A stretch of DNA of 64,000 nucleotides from Actinomyces mediterranea (GCF_900155595.1 NZ_FTPB01000004.1:1-64000), one strand, 5' to 3'; positions 18,583 through 29,182 are shown, counted from the stretch's first letter. Notes: generated by a model not told the origin, from the letters alone. Made by a program: numbers and translations.

Positions 18583-20229
18583 ATGACGAGTGAGAATTTC
18601 GACGCATGGTGGCGTAATGCTGTTGTCTATCAGGTGTATATTCGATCTTTTAAGGATTCTGACGGTGATGGAGTCGGCGATCTTGAGGGACTCCGGTCGG
18701 AGCTGTCCTATATCGCGAATCTGGGGTGTGACGCCATCTGGCTCAACCCGTGTTATCAGTCGCCGCAACATGATCACGGCTACGACATCGCCGACTATCG
18801 GAGCATTGACGCCGATTATGGAACACTCGAGGACTTCGATGCCCTTGTATGCGACGCACATCGTCTGGGACTGAGGGTCGTGATGGATATCGTCCCTAAC
18901 CATTGCTCCTCCGAGCATCCGTGGTTCCAAGATGCATTATCGACTGGAAATGGGAGCGATGCTCGCGAACGATTCATCTTCGTTGACGGTTATGGAGAGA
19001 ATGGCGATTCCGCACCGAACGCGTGGAAGAGCGTATTCGGCGGCAGCGCATGGACTCGGGTCTCCGATGGACAGTGGTACCTTCACTCCTTCGATTCCGA
19101 ACAGCCGGACTTCAACTGGCGCAGCTGGCAGGTTCGTGACGAGTTTGAATCGGTGCTGCGATTCTGGTTCGAGCGAGGTGTCGACGGTTTTCGCATCGAC
19201 GTAGCACACGGACTCGTCAAAGCTGGAAAGATTCCGCGTAGCGGTTCTCATACGTCGTTGTCCTCGGAAGGAATGTGGGACCAACCCGAGGTCCACGACA
19301 TTTACCGACGCTGGCGCAGGATTGCGGATGAATACAATCCTCCGAAGTATCTCGTCGGCGAAGTGTGGGTACGAGATCCCAAGAGATTCGCCCACTACAG
19401 CGCGACAGATGAGCTCCACCAGGCGTTCTCATTCGACTTGTTGGTTCAGCCGTGGGTGGCGCACCGCCTGCGAGCCGCCATTGAGAAGGGAACGTCGCTA
19501 TCCAATGGCGTCGACGGTCCTGCGTGGACGCTCGCCAACCATGATGTCCATCGAGCCGTCAGCAGATACGGACAAGAACAATATGATCAAGAACCAGATG
19601 CAGAGGACATGCTGGGCGCAGCACGCCGCCGTGACCCTGTAGACATCCAGCTGGGGATCCGTCGAGCGAAGGCAGCCATTGGACTCGTCCTGGCTCTTCC
19701 GGGAACGGTATACCTGTATCAAGGGGAGGAGCTCGGACTTCCCGAGGTGCTAGAACTCCCCGACGAATGCCGACAAGATCCCATCTGGTTCCGTTCCACG
19801 GGAAAAGAATACGGTCGTGACGGGTGTCGGATTCCAATGCCGTGGACGGATTTGGGTCAGACGTGCGGCTTCAGCCCAGCGGATGCAAGTAAGCCATGGC
19901 TCCCACAGCCGGAAGAATACCGTTCGTATAACCGTGATTCACAATTCGACGACCCGGACTCTTTTCTTCGCCTTGAGCAGAAGATGCTTCGCATTCGTCG
20001 AGAATATCGTTCCGACATTGATCGGATCGAATGGGATGAGAGCGCGCCGGAGGGAATTCTCCTATTCGGCAATGGGGCATTCTTTTGTTTTGTGAATGCA
20101 AATTCACAACCGTATTCGCTGAAGAGCGTCGACGAATTGGGAGAACTCATGATGACAACATCATCATCTTCCGATGATCCGAGCATACTAGCCGGAAACT
20201 CAACCAATTGGTTCAAACGCTTGAAATGA
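18583..20229 (+). CDS. GH13 alpha-glucosidase (oligo-glucosidase type), cytoplasmic
   Basis: A 548-residue enzyme without a signal peptide, expected to hydrolyse imported maltodextrins to glucose. It has the calcium-site motif DSDGDGVGD (26-34), DIVPNH (102-107), GFRIDVAHG with nucleophile D206, VGEVWV with E260 and LANHDVHR for the third acid. HDHGYDIADY is typical of exo-acting GH13 alpha-glucosidases. The ATG at 18583 was chosen: AAGGTGA lies about eight bases upstream, and the longer reading to 18517 would run through the intercistronic hairpin. It is the second gene of the maltodextrin locus. Confidence 0.88.
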   Translation: MTSENFDAWWRNAVVYQVYIRSFKDSDGDGVGDLEGLRSELSYIANLGCDAIWLNPCYQSPQHDHGYDIADYRSIDADYGTLEDFDALVCDAHRLGLRVVMDIVPNHCSSEHPWFQDALSTGNGSDARERFIFVDGYGENGDSAPNAWKSVFGGSAWTRVSDGQWYLHSFDSEQPDFNWRSWQVRDEFESVLRFWFERGVDGFRIDVAHGLVKAGKIPRSGSHTSLSSEGMWDQPEVHDIYRRWRRIADEYNPPKYLVGEVWVRDPKRFAHYSATDELHQAFSFDLLVQPWVAHRLRAAIEKGTSLSNGVDGPAWTLANHDVHRAVSRYGQEQYDQEPDAEDMLGAARRRDPVDIQLGIRRAKAAIGLVLALPGTVYLYQGEELGLPEVLELPDECRQDPIWFRSTGKEYGRDGCRIPMPWTDLGQTCGFSPADASKPWLPQPEEYRSYNRDSQFDDPDSFLRLEQKMLRIRREYRSDIDRIEWDESAPEGILLFGNGAFFCFVNANSQPYSLKSVDELGELMMTTSSSSDDPSILAGNSTNWFKRLK

Positions 20230-20305
20230 AGAGCGAATCTGATGGCAACCCGATATGCCTGAACACTGGGACAGATAGAACAATCACAACAAGTAGGAGA
20301 GACAC

Positions 20306-21586
20306 ATGAGAACACATCAGCGTGCCGCAATAGTCGGAACGACCGCGCTCATCCTTCTATTGACGGGATGCTCTTCAACACCCGCCGACTACTCCGCGGG
20401 GGGAAGCGAAGGCAAGACGGAGGTCGCACTGTGGCACTACTGGGACGGTGCCAATGCGGATCAGCTCGATTCGCTCGTCGAACGATTCAACAACACCCAC
20501 GATGATGTGAAGGTAGTCGCATCGAATGTTCCAAATTCCGACTTCCTTACAAAACTCAAAACATCTGCAACCTCAAAGACGCTACCTGATATAGCGATCG
20601 GAGATCTCGTCTGGGTTCCTCAAATCGCGCAGATGGGTACTCTTTCCGACCTCTCCCAGGTTGTGTCGAAAGACGTCATCAATGACATCAATCCCGCGCT
20701 CCAAGAATTTGGGTCGATCGAAGGCAAACAGGTCTCCGTTCCCGTATCGGCCAACAATCTCGCCTACATGTACAACCGTGAAGTCTTCCGAGATGCAGGC
20801 CTTGATCCTGACAATCCTCCCGCGACGTGGGATGAACTTCTCGAGCAGGGGAAGAAGATCGTTGAGAAGACTGGAAAACCGGGGTACGACCTGTATACAG
20901 AGGCCGGCGACAACGGAGAGGGGCTCACGTGGAATTTCCAAGTCAGCCTATGGCAGGCAGGAGGAGAATTCCTAAATCAGGATAACTCCGCAGCGGCATT
21001 CAATACTCCCGAAGGGCTCAAGGCGGCCGAATTCTGGATGAGTCTCCTCAGCAGTGGCGTGAGTAAGTACGCCGGCTGGGGAGAATTCGAAAAGGGAAAC
21101 GGGGGAGCGGCTCAAGAAGGATCCTGGATGGTGGGCATCTGGGCGCAGGACCCCCCATTCGACTTCGATGTTGCACCACTTCCGCATCCTCAGGGCGGTA
21201 AACCGGTCACGAATCTCGGTGGCGAGCAGGCAATGATATTCGAGAATTCTCCCGAGACGACGCGAGCTGCAGGTGAATTTATCGAGTGGTTGTTGCAGCC
21301 GGAGCAGGTGCTCGCATGGAGCGAGGCCACGGGGATGATCCCGGTGCTACAGTCCGTTGCACAAGGGGATCAGTACCGCACCTGGGTGGCGGAGAATGAG
21401 CCGCGGCTCATGCCATACGTGGAACAGATGGCGTATGCGAGAACCCGACCTAACACTCCTTTGTATCCGAAGATTTCTTACGCCTTCGCAAGGGAGATGG
21501 AACGGGCTTTCGCCGGAGAGGTTAGCGTATCGGTTGCGCTGGCCAACGCCGAAACAGCCGTCAACAACATCATTTCACAGAACTGA
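20306..21586 (+). CDS. ABC sugar-binding lipoprotein (maltodextrin type)
   Basis: A 426-residue extracytoplasmic binding protein. The signal ends at the lipobox LLTGCSS with the cysteine near residue 22. The rest is a family-1 solute-binding fold: ALWHYWDG, VVASNVPNSDFLTKL, the hinge region NNLAYMYNREVFRDAGLDP, and PPATWDELL, which are classic for MalE/UgpB-type proteins. It should capture maltodextrins released by the secreted amylase and hand them to the two permeases that follow. TAGGAGA precedes the ATG. No ATPase gene is in the locus, so a shared MsmK-type ATPase encoded elsewhere is likely. Confidence 0.9.
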   Translation: MRTHQRAAIVGTTALILLLTGCSSTPADYSAGGSEGKTEVALWHYWDGANADQLDSLVERFNNTHDDVKVVASNVPNSDFLTKLKTSATSKTLPDIAIGDLVWVPQIAQMGTLSDLSQVVSKDVINDINPALQEFGSIEGKQVSVPVSANNLAYMYNREVFRDAGLDPDNPPATWDELLEQGKKIVEKTGKPGYDLYTEAGDNGEGLTWNFQVSLWQAGGEFLNQDNSAAAFNTPEGLKAAEFWMSLLSSGVSKYAGWGEFEKGNGGAAQEGSWMVGIWAQDPPFDFDVAPLPHPQGGKPVTNLGGEQAMIFENSPETTRAAGEFIEWLLQPEQVLAWSEATGMIPVLQSVAQGDQYRTWVAENEPRLMPYVEQMAYARTRPNTPLYPKISYAFAREMERAFAGEVSVSVALANAETAVNNIISQN

Positions 21587-21636
21587 GTTTTCTCGGCCGA
21601 GACGACGGATTGAAGCACAGAAAGGGGACTCCGCTC

Positions 21637-22518
21637 GTGAGAACGAAGTCGAAGACGGATTGGGAACAGAATGCTACGGCCGCAGTGTTCCTGTCTCCAG
21701 CTGTTATTACCATTGGAGTATTCACCCTCTATCCGATCGTCTCGGCCGGGTACACCAGTCTAACAACCTGGAATGGCTTCTCCCCGAATAAGACCTTCGT
21801 TGGGCTTGATAACTACATTCGGCTCGCAGGAGATCCCGAGTTTCATAACAGTCTCCTGATCACCCTCATCTACGCGATCGGTGTATGCTTACTGAGCCTT
21901 GTCTCGGGTTTGTCAATCGCATTACTCCTCGACTCTCCGCTCCATGGTAGAGGTCTTTATAGAACGATTTACTTCCTTCCAGTTGTCACATCGTCCGTCG
22001 CCGCCGCGATCGTATGGAAATACATGCTCGACGACGCCGGACTTGTCAATACGCTTCTCTCCACAATCGGAGTGAAGGGGATCGATTGGCTCCAGAATCG
22101 CTGGATCGCACTGGGAGCATTGATTCTATTGACAGTGTGGAAGAATATCGGATTCAATGCGATCCTTTACCTCACTGCGCTACAAGCGCTGCCAGAGTCG
22201 GTATACGAAGCGGCACAACTCGATGGCGCATCCGCCTGGCAGCGTTTCAGGTTCATCACGATACCGCTTCTCCGACCGATGACCTTCTTCGTCACAGTCC
22301 AAGCCCTGATCAACAGCTTTCAGGCATTCGACCTCGTATACGTCTTCACTGAAGGAGGGCCGCGAGGGGGGACCGACGTTCTTGGAATGATGATGTATCG
22401 TCATGCGTTCCGCCTTGACGGATTCGGCTACGGAACCGCCATAGCCTTTATCACACTCATCCTTATCCTCGGAGTCACTCTCGTTCAGTGGCGCGTCAAC
22501 CACAATGGAGAACGCTGA
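21637..22518 (+). CDS. ABC sugar permease, MalF type
   Basis: A 293-residue inner-membrane permease with six predicted segments. The EAA loop, EAAQLDGASAWQRFRFITIPLL, whose core is EAAQLDGAS, contacts the ATPase. An in-frame TTG at 21610 exists, but the GTG at 21637 has AAAGGGGA at a good distance and was chosen. It overlaps the next permease gene by one base (TGATG). The pair forms the channel for the preceding binding protein. Confidence 0.9.
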   Translation: MRTKSKTDWEQNATAAVFLSPAVITIGVFTLYPIVSAGYTSLTTWNGFSPNKTFVGLDNYIRLAGDPEFHNSLLITLIYAIGVCLLSLVSGLSIALLLDSPLHGRGLYRTIYFLPVVTSSVAAAIVWKYMLDDAGLVNTLLSTIGVKGIDWLQNRWIALGALILLTVWKNIGFNAILYLTALQALPESVYEAAQLDGASAWQRFRFITIPLLRPMTFFVTVQALINSFQAFDLVYVFTEGGPRGGTDVLGMMMYRHAFRLDGFGYGTAIAFITLILILGVTLVQWRVNHNGER

Positions 22519-23339
22519 TGAAACAGTCACTATCACTCCGACTCCTGCGGCATCTTCTCCTGATCCTCGGTGCGGCTACAGTCATCATTCCGTTCCTTTG
22601 GATGTTCACAACATCTTTACAGACGCGAGCGGAGACTTATACATCGGTCTCAATCCTGCCGACATCATGGCACTGGGAGAACTACCTGAAGGCCTGGGAC
22701 GCAGCCCCCTTCGCTCAGTACTACCTCAACTCTGCTCTTATGTCGGTGGGAATCGTCGTCGGACACGTCGTCTTCGATGCGATGGCCGCCTACGCATTCG
22801 CGCGACTGCGCTTCCCAGGAAGAGACCTCCTGTTCTTCGTCTTACTCGCGGCACTGATGGTTCCGACGTTCGTTACAGTCATCCCTGCCTACATCATCAT
22901 TGCGAAACTGCAATGGATCGACACCCTCGCCGCGCTCATCGTCCCCCGCTTGGCCGATGTCTTCGGAATCGTGCTGTTGCGCCAGTCGTTTACCGCGATT
23001 CCTGTCGAACTCGAAGAAGCTGCTAGGATCGATGGCTGTAGCAGGATTGGCGTTTTCTTTCGCATCGTCATCCCCCTGGCGAAACCAGCGTTGGCAACGC
23101 TGTGCATCTTCAGCTTCCTCTTTGCGTGGAATGACTTCCTCTGGCCGCTGCTCGTGACGAATACGGACTCTCATCGAACGATTCAAATCGGACTCTCCGC
23201 ATTTGTGGGACGCTACGGGACCTCGTGGAACTACCTCATGGCGGGAACTATTACTGCAACCCTGCCCAGCATCCTCATGTTCCTCCTCTTCCAGAGGGCC
23301 CTCGTCAGAGGAATCGCTGCATCAGGAATGAAAGAGTGA
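22518..23339 (+). CDS. ABC sugar permease, MalG type
   Basis: A 273-residue permease with six predicted membrane segments and the EAA motif ELEEAARIDGCSRIGVFFRI. Sequences such as TTSLQTRAETY near the N-terminus and WNDFLWPLLVT near the C-terminus are typical of MalG-type subunits. GGAG lies seven bases before the ATG, which overlaps the stop of the MalF-type gene, so the two are translationally coupled. Confidence 0.9.
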   Translation: MKQSLSLRLLRHLLLILGAATVIIPFLWMFTTSLQTRAETYTSVSILPTSWHWENYLKAWDAAPFAQYYLNSALMSVGIVVGHVVFDAMAAYAFARLRFPGRDLLFFVLLAALMVPTFVTVIPAYIIIAKLQWIDTLAALIVPRLADVFGIVLLRQSFTAIPVELEEAARIDGCSRIGVFFRIVIPLAKPALATLCIFSFLFAWNDFLWPLLVTNTDSHRTIQIGLSAFVGRYGTSWNYLMAGTITATLPSILMFLLFQRALVRGIAASGMKE

Positions 23340-23346
23340 TCGACAC

Positions 23347-24708
23347 ATGACAACACCAGGCTGGCTGCACGACGCCGTCTTCTACCAGATTTTCCCAGAC
23401 CGATTCGCAAACGGAGACCGCTCCAACGATCCGAGTGGCGTCGTCCCCTGGAATAGCGAGCCGACGCGCGACAACTTCTTCGGAGGTGACCTGAGAGGAA
23501 TCGTCGAGCATCTCGACCACATCCGTGAACTCGGAGCAAATGCGCTATATCTCACCCCGATATTCCAAGCCGATACCAATCATCGATACGACGCTGAAGA
23601 TTACTTCTCTATTGATCGTCGACTGGGAACAGATTCAGACTTTGTAGAATTTGTGAACGAAGCTCATCGACGAGGAATGAGAATAGTGCTAGATGCGGTG
23701 CTCAACCATTGCGGTCGCACTCATCCCGCTTTTCAAGATGTTATTGCAAATGAAGCGGACTCTCGCTACGTTAACTGGTTCTATGTTGAAGAGTTTCCTA
23801 TTTCGAGTGCTCCAACGCCCAACTACCGAACCTGTTCCGGGTGTGAATATCTTCCAAAATGGAATGTGCACAACTCGGAAGTCAGGGATCATCATCTATC
23901 AGTCGCCCGACATTGGATAAAACGAGGCATAGACGGCTGGCGTCTCGATGTCCCTTATTTCATCAACAAGAACTTTTGGCGGCGCTTCAGAGAAGTGGTC
24001 AAAGGAATCGATGAGGAGCTGTATATCGTTGCTGAAGAGTGGAGGAGTCCGGAGGAATGGCTGACCGGCGATACGGCAGATGGCACGATGAACTATACGC
24101 TGCGAGATCTCATCCTCGGATTCACTGCGGACGAGTCCCTGAACGCACACGAGTTCGTTCAGGGACTTGAAACCCTGCAAGTCTCCATTCCTGAGGGCTT
24201 CCATCACGGGATGCTCAATCTTCTCGGCAGCCACGATACGGAGCGTCTCCTGACACGGCACCACGGCAATATCGAAGCAGAACTCCTAGCACTCGATCTG
24301 ATGTACGGTTGTCAAGGTGCTCCGATGATCTACTATGGCGATGAAGTCGGTATGACAGGCGGCAACGACCCCGGATGCCGGGCTGGAATGCTGTGGAATC
24401 GTGACGAATGGTGCCATGAGATTCATTATCGAGTCAGCGAGCTCGGACGGCTCAGACGTGAAATGGTCGCTCTTCGCAGGGGGACTCAACGGGCGTATGC
24501 GTGGGATACTGATACGGTCATCATCGTTCGTGAGTCTGCGCGACAAAGCGTTGCGCTTGTGATTCACCGAGGTAAGGGCACTGTTTTCAACACAATCGAA
24601 TGCGGCCTCGGCTCAACGAGCGAGTGGAAGGACAAGCGAGGATCGATGCCTGTTGATGGGGGGTTCCTCATCGACGGCCCTGGAAGCGTGATTCTTGTAA
24701 AAGAATAG
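23347..24708 (+). CDS. GH13 cyclomaltodextrinase/neopullulanase-type enzyme, short form
   Basis: A 453-residue cytoplasmic GH13 enzyme. It begins directly with the barrel (DAVFYQIFPDRFANGD). It shows DAVLNH (116-121), GWRLDVPYF with nucleophile D201, VAEEW with E230 and LLGSHDTERLL. Sequence around the active site is closest to the neopullulanase/cyclomaltodextrinase group, but the usual N-terminal CBM34 domain (about 120 residues) is absent. It probably linearises or trims imported dextrins before the alpha-glucosidase acts. It starts seven bases after the MalG-type gene and ends 12 bases before the regulator. Confidence 0.85.
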   Translation: MTTPGWLHDAVFYQIFPDRFANGDRSNDPSGVVPWNSEPTRDNFFGGDLRGIVEHLDHIRELGANALYLTPIFQADTNHRYDAEDYFSIDRRLGTDSDFVEFVNEAHRRGMRIVLDAVLNHCGRTHPAFQDVIANEADSRYVNWFYVEEFPISSAPTPNYRTCSGCEYLPKWNVHNSEVRDHHLSVARHWIKRGIDGWRLDVPYFINKNFWRRFREVVKGIDEELYIVAEEWRSPEEWLTGDTADGTMNYTLRDLILGFTADESLNAHEFVQGLETLQVSIPEGFHHGMLNLLGSHDTERLLTRHHGNIEAELLALDLMYGCQGAPMIYYGDEVGMTGGNDPGCRAGMLWNRDEWCHEIHYRVSELGRLRREMVALRRGTQRAYAWDTDTVIIVRESARQSVALVIHRGKGTVFNTIECGLGSTSEWKDKRGSMPVDGGFLIDGPGSVILVKE

Positions 24709-24720
24709 GAGAACGACACA

Positions 24721-25767
24721 GTGAAACCCGGACGAGTGACTATGCAGGATGTTGCCGATCTTGCGGGAGTGTCGAAGTCCACAGTGTCTTTGGCATTCCG
24801 TGATTCGAAGAAATTGGCAGAGTCCACGGTCTCTCGCGTCATGCAGGTTGCCGATTCTCTTGGTTACACCCAGGATCCTGCAGCTCGCATGCTGCGCACT
24901 CGAAAAACCAATAGCCTCGGCATCCTCCTTCCACAACAAATCGACCGAATCCTTGAGAACCCTTACTACTCCATGTTCATGCAGGGCGTTGGTGCCATCT
25001 GCCAACGTGAAGGCCTCACGCTTTTGCTGGTTCCGCCTCTGCGAGGGTCCATGCTCAAGGCGATCCCCTATGCGGCCGTCGACGGCTTCATCGTCTGCGG
25101 CCTCGAAGAAGATCGAGGAGAGGTGTCCGCATTAAAGCAGCGCGGTGTTCCCGCAGTCATGGTAGATGGAGAAACTCATGATGGATTGTCGAGCATCTCA
25201 CTAGATGAGAGTCCTGCGACCATCGAGCTTATCCGACACGTCCTGTCTTTGGGACATCAGAGAATAGCCCTCCTTGTCATTGACACAGATGAAGCCAACG
25301 ATCCTCTGCTGTGGCGCGGGTCAGTGCGTCGACGTATGGATGCAACACTCACCGCATTGGCAGAAGCCGGTCTTTCATTGGATAACCCGAACATTAGCGT
25401 CATGCAGGTTCCATGCACCCGGGAAGGCGGAGCAACAGCCTTCGCACACCTGTGGTCGCAACACGAGCGCCCGACAGCAATTGTCGCCTTCAGCGATGTC
25501 ATAGCGCTCGGAGTTCTCGAAGCGGCCCACCGCGCGGGAGTGGACATTCCATCTGAACTCTCGATTACAGGCTTTGACGACATCGAGGAGGCAGCATCCG
25601 CTTTTCCCCCGCTCACGACAGTCCATCAACCAATCGTGACGAAAGGGCGGCTCGCTGCGGAGTTCCTCGTCAATGCCATGGCAGGAGTGAATAAAGGTCC
25701 TCGTCACGAGCGCCTTGCAGCAACACTATTCATTCGTGACTCCACTGCTCATGTTCCTCAATACTAA
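24721..25767 (+). CDS. LacI-family transcriptional regulator of the maltodextrin locus
   Basis: A 348-residue repressor-type protein. The helix-turn-helix VTMQDVADLAGVSKSTVSLA spans residues 6-25. The hinge helix PAARMLRT follows, then a periplasmic-binding-protein-like sensor domain (SLGILLP to FDDIEEAA). The GTG start at 24721 has AGGAGAA upstream. As the last gene of the locus it most likely controls it in response to maltose or a maltodextrin, perhaps through the palindrome at 16578-16589. No terminator was seen after it; the next 135 bases hold nothing recognised. Confidence 0.9.
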   Translation: MKPGRVTMQDVADLAGVSKSTVSLAFRDSKKLAESTVSRVMQVADSLGYTQDPAARMLRTRKTNSLGILLPQQIDRILENPYYSMFMQGVGAICQREGLTLLLVPPLRGSMLKAIPYAAVDGFIVCGLEEDRGEVSALKQRGVPAVMVDGETHDGLSSISLDESPATIELIRHVLSLGHQRIALLVIDTDEANDPLLWRGSVRRRMDATLTALAEAGLSLDNPNISVMQVPCTREGGATAFAHLWSQHERPTAIVAFSDVIALGVLEAAHRAGVDIPSELSITGFDDIEEAASAFPPLTTVHQPIVTKGRLAAEFLVNAMAGVNKGPRHERLAATLFIRDSTAHVPQY

Positions 25768-25902
25768 GACAGACGTGTAAAACTGGGGACAATGCCGAAC
25801 TGAAATACGACTCATCTCCACACGACTACTGCCCGGCACATCACAGAATGCGCACCATCGCACGGACTCGCACGAATAACTGGCCGCAGTGCGAACCACG
25901 CG

Positions 25903-27096
25903 TCAGGCGTCGGCTAGGCGTGCGCCCTCGACGAGGGACTCGAGCTTCGCCCACGCGATCGACGGGTAGACGCGCCCGCCCAAGCCGCAGTCCGTCGACG
26001 CGACGACCCGGTCCTTACCGACCAGATCCGTGAATTGGCGGATGCGCTGGGCGACGAGTTCGGGATGTTCGACGACATTCGTCGAGTGGGACACGACGCC
26101 GGGGATCAGGTACTTGTCCTCGGGCAGTTCGCGATCCGCCCAGATCGTCCACTCGTGGGCGTGGCGCACATTCGCCGCCTCGAAGGTGAGCCCATTCGCG
26201 TTGACGGCCAGCGCCAGGTCAACGATGTCCTTGAACGCGATATCCGTCGTGTGGGGTCCGTGCCACGAGCCCCAGCATACGTGGAAGCGCACGAGCGACG
26301 GGTCGATGCCCCGCAGCGCATGGTTGAGTGCGTCGATCCGCACCCGGGAGAACGCCCGGTAGTCCTCAAGGCTGGGCTCCACGGCGAACTGGTCCCAGCC
26401 CTCCGCGATATCCGGCGCGTCGATCTGCACAGTCAAACCCGCATCCGTGATCCGCTTGTACTCCTCATGGAGGGCATCTGCCAGCGCCCACACGACCGCC
26501 TCATCGTCCTCGTAGAAGGCATTCGCGATGCGGGCGGCAGATCCCGGGGAGATCGCGGCGATGAAGCCGTCGACGGCGCTCCTGCCCACCGTCTCGAGGG
26601 CATGAATGGTCCCCGCAATGTCGCGGTTCACCGCCTCCTCACCGATGTAGGTGATCTCGGAGGTGATCGTCGGGAATGCGACGGGGTTCTTATTGGCGAT
26701 GTGGATGCCCGACTCGGGATCGGAGTAGGCGTCCGCGAAGCGCCGCCAATCGCGGCGCTCGGCGAAGGACGAGAAGGAGATGCGGCCCTCGCGCCCTGCG
26801 GGCGGGCGGATGTCGAAGCGGGCGACATCCTCGATGGACAGACCGGAGAAGCGGGAAAAGGAATAGGTCCACCAGGCGCCGTAGTCGACGGTATCGACCA
26901 TCGCGTGACCGTACTCGCCGTCATTGACGATGCTGATGCCTAGATCGGTTTGGCGCTTGACGACGGAGTCGACCTCGTCTTGGAGGATCGGCGCGAAGTC
27001 GGCGTCCGTGAGGGAGCCCGCCAGGCGGGAGCGGTTCGCCTCGATGAGTTCGCTCGTGCGAGGCAGGGACCCCACATGCGTCGTACGGATGGTCAT
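25903..27096 (-). CDS. Cobalamin-independent methionine synthase II-family protein (MetE C-terminal-like)
   Basis: A 397-residue single-domain member of the MetE C-terminal barrel family. THVGSLPR at the start, FHVCWGSWHGPHT near residue 270 with a His-x-Cys zinc pair, and STDCGLGGR near residue 368 with the second zinc cysteine are all present. Full MetE is about twice as long. Stand-alone proteins of this group include YxjG/YxjH-type methyltransferases and epoxyalkane:coenzyme M transferases. A thiol alkylation is therefore supported, but the substrate is not. The gene is divergent from ilvD, with the ATG at 27096. Confidence 0.8.
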   Translation of the reverse strand: MTIRTTHVGSLPRTSELIEANRSRLAGSLTDADFAPILQDEVDSVVKRQTDLGISIVNDGEYGHAMVDTVDYGAWWTYSFSRFSGLSIEDVARFDIRPPAGREGRISFSSFAERRDWRRFADAYSDPESGIHIANKNPVAFPTITSEITYIGEEAVNRDIAGTIHALETVGRSAVDGFIAAISPGSAARIANAFYEDDEAVVWALADALHEEYKRITDAGLTVQIDAPDIAEGWDQFAVEPSLEDYRAFSRVRIDALNHALRGIDPSLVRFHVCWGSWHGPHTTDIAFKDIVDLALAVNANGLTFEAANVRHAHEWTIWADRELPEDKYLIPGVVSHSTNVVEHPELVAQRIRQFTDLVGKDRVVASTDCGLGGRVYPSIAWAKLESLVEGARLADA

Positions 27097-27300
27097 CTCG
27101 AAAGTCCTTCCTCCCGATCCTGAGATGGCACGAGACTACGACGGCGCGGCGGGCGCGGTGAGGGGGTGTCCACATGAAGGCCCTCTGTGACACGCGGCAT
27201 CACACCGGCGCAGTGCCGGGACGTCCACGGGGCGGTTCCACCAGCAGCGCGGGATTATGACTCCTAGTCTTATACGCAGAACTTTTCCTCGGGAGGACAT

Positions 27301-29172
27301 ATGAGCAGGCAGCTTCGTTCCGCAACATCTACACAGGGACGCAATATGGCCGGAGCCCGATCCCTATGGCGAGCGACGGGCATGGGCGACGACGACTTCG
27401 GCAAGCCGATCATCGCCGTCGTCAACTCCTTCACGGAGTTCGTCCCCGGACACGTCCACCTGCGCAATGTCGGAAAACTCGTCGCCGACGCCATCGTCGA
27501 GGCGGGCGGCGTCGCCAAGGAGATGAACACCATTGCCGTCGACGATGGAATCGCCATGGGCCACACCGGGATGCTGTATTCGCTGCCGAGCCGCGAAGTC
27601 ATCGCGGACTCCGTCGAGTACATGGTGAACGCCCACTGCGCCGATGCCATGGTGTGCATCTCCAACTGTGACAAGATCACCCCCGGCATGCTCATCGCCG
27701 CGATGCGCCTCAATATCCCCGTCGTCTTCGTTTCCGGCGGACCCATGGAGGCCGGGAAGAACATCGATCCGTCGACGATCATCGGACCGGCGACCACAGG
27801 CCATGGCAACCTCATTACCGTCATGAACGCGACGGCGAACGACGCCGTCTCCGACGACGCCCTCCTCGCGATCGAACGCGCAGCATGCCCGACCTGCGGT
27901 TCCTGCTCGGGCATGTTCACCGCGAACTCCATGAACTGTCTGACTGAGGCCCTCGGCCTGTCCCTGCCGGGCAATGGCTCGACCCTGGCGACCCACGAGG
28001 CGCGCCGCGGCCTCTTCACGCGCGCCGGTCGCCTCATCGTCGACCTGTGCAGGCGCTACTACGACGACGAGGACGACTCGGCCGCTCCGCGCGCCATTGC
28101 CTCGGCGGACGCATTTTGGAACGCCATGACCCTCGACATGGCGATGGGCGGATCGTCGAATACCGTCCTCCACCTTCTCGCCGTCGCCCACGAGGGCGGA
28201 GTCGACTTCGACCTCGAAGACATTGCGGAGCTCGGACGGAGCGTGCCCTGCCTGTCCAAGGTTGCGCCCAACCACAACGACTACCACATGGAGGACGTCC
28301 ACCGGGCGGGCGGGATCCCCCGGATCCTCGGCGAACTGGACCGCGGTGGGTTTTTGCGGCATAGCGTCCACTCCACCCATACGCCCTCGCTGTCCGCCTG
28401 GCTCGCGGAATGGGACCCGAAGTCGCAGACGGTATCTCAAGAGGCGCTCGACCTGTGGCACGCCGCCCCCGGCAATGTCCGCACCACCGAGGCCTTCTCA
28501 ACGTCGAACACCTGGGCCGAACTCGACCTCGATGAGGAGAACGGCTGCATCCGCGACATTGAGCACGCCTACACCTCCAATGGCGGCCTCACCGTCCTCT
28601 TCGGCAACCTCGCGCCCGAAGGCGCGATCATCAAGGCTGCCGGAGTCGACCCCTCGCTCTTCCACTTCGAAGGGCATGCCCGCGTCATGGAATCCCAGGA
28701 GGAGGCAATCGACCGCATCCTGGATAAGACCGTCGAAGCGGGGGATGTCGTCGTCATCCGCTACGAGGGCCCCGCAGGCGGCCCCGGAATGCAGGAAATG
28801 CTCTACCCGACCTCCTTCATCAAGGGGCGCGGCCTGGGCAAAGCATGCGCACTCATCACCGACGGGCGCTTCTCCGGCGGCACCTCCGGCATCTCCGTCG
28901 GACACATCTCGCCCGAAGCCGCCGACGGGGGACTCATCGGCCTCATCGAAGACGGGGACCGCATCATCATCGATGTCAACGAGGGACTCCTCCACCTCGA
29001 CGTGTCGGCTGAAGAGATCGCCAAGCGCCGCGAAGCCCAAGAGGCGCGCGAGCACCCGTGGACCCCGAAGAACAGGGACCGCCGGGTCTCCCCGGCCCTC
29101 CAGCTGTACGCCGCGACCGCGATGAGCGCATCCAAGGGCGCTGCCCGCGACGTGTCACGCGTCCTGAAGTGA
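27301..29172 (+). CDS. ilvD: Dihydroxy-acid dehydratase
   Basis: A 623-residue iron-sulfur enzyme that makes the 2-oxo acids of Val, Leu and Ile. The cluster and metal ligands are seen in [11 protein letters not shown] and in [19 protein letters not shown]. The C-terminal half carries [14 protein letters not shown] and [10 protein letters not shown]. The full-length match is intact. The ATG at 27301 follows GGGAGGACAT. The stop is followed after ten bases by cimA, so the two form an operon. Confidence 0.96.
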   Translation: MSRQLRSATSTQGRNMAGARSLWRATGMGDDDFGKPIIAVVNSFTEFVPGHVHLRNVGKLVADAIVEAGGVAKEMNTIAVDDGIAMGHTGMLYSLPSREVIADSVEYMVNAHCADAMVCISNCDKITPGMLIAAMRLNIPVVFVSGGPMEAGKNIDPSTIIGPATTGHGNLITVMNATANDAVSDDALLAIERAACPTCGSCSGMFTANSMNCLTEALGLSLPGNGSTLATHEARRGLFTRAGRLIVDLCRRYYDDEDDSAAPRAIASADAFWNAMTLDMAMGGSSNTVLHLLAVAHEGGVDFDLEDIAELGRSVPCLSKVAPNHNDYHMEDVHRAGGIPRILGELDRGGFLRHSVHSTHTPSLSAWLAEWDPKSQTVSQEALDLWHAAPGNVRTTEAFSTSNTWAELDLDEENGCIRDIEHAYTSNGGLTVLFGNLAPEGAIIKAAGVDPSLFHFEGHARVMESQEEAIDRILDKTVEAGDVVVIRYEGPAGGPGMQEMLYPTSFIKGRGLGKACALITDGRFSGGTSGISVGHISPEAADGGLIGLIEDGDRIIIDVNEGLLHLDVSAEEIAKRREAQEAREHPWTPKNRDRRVSPALQLYAATAMSASKGAARDVSRVLK

Positions 29173-29182
29173 AGGAATGGAC

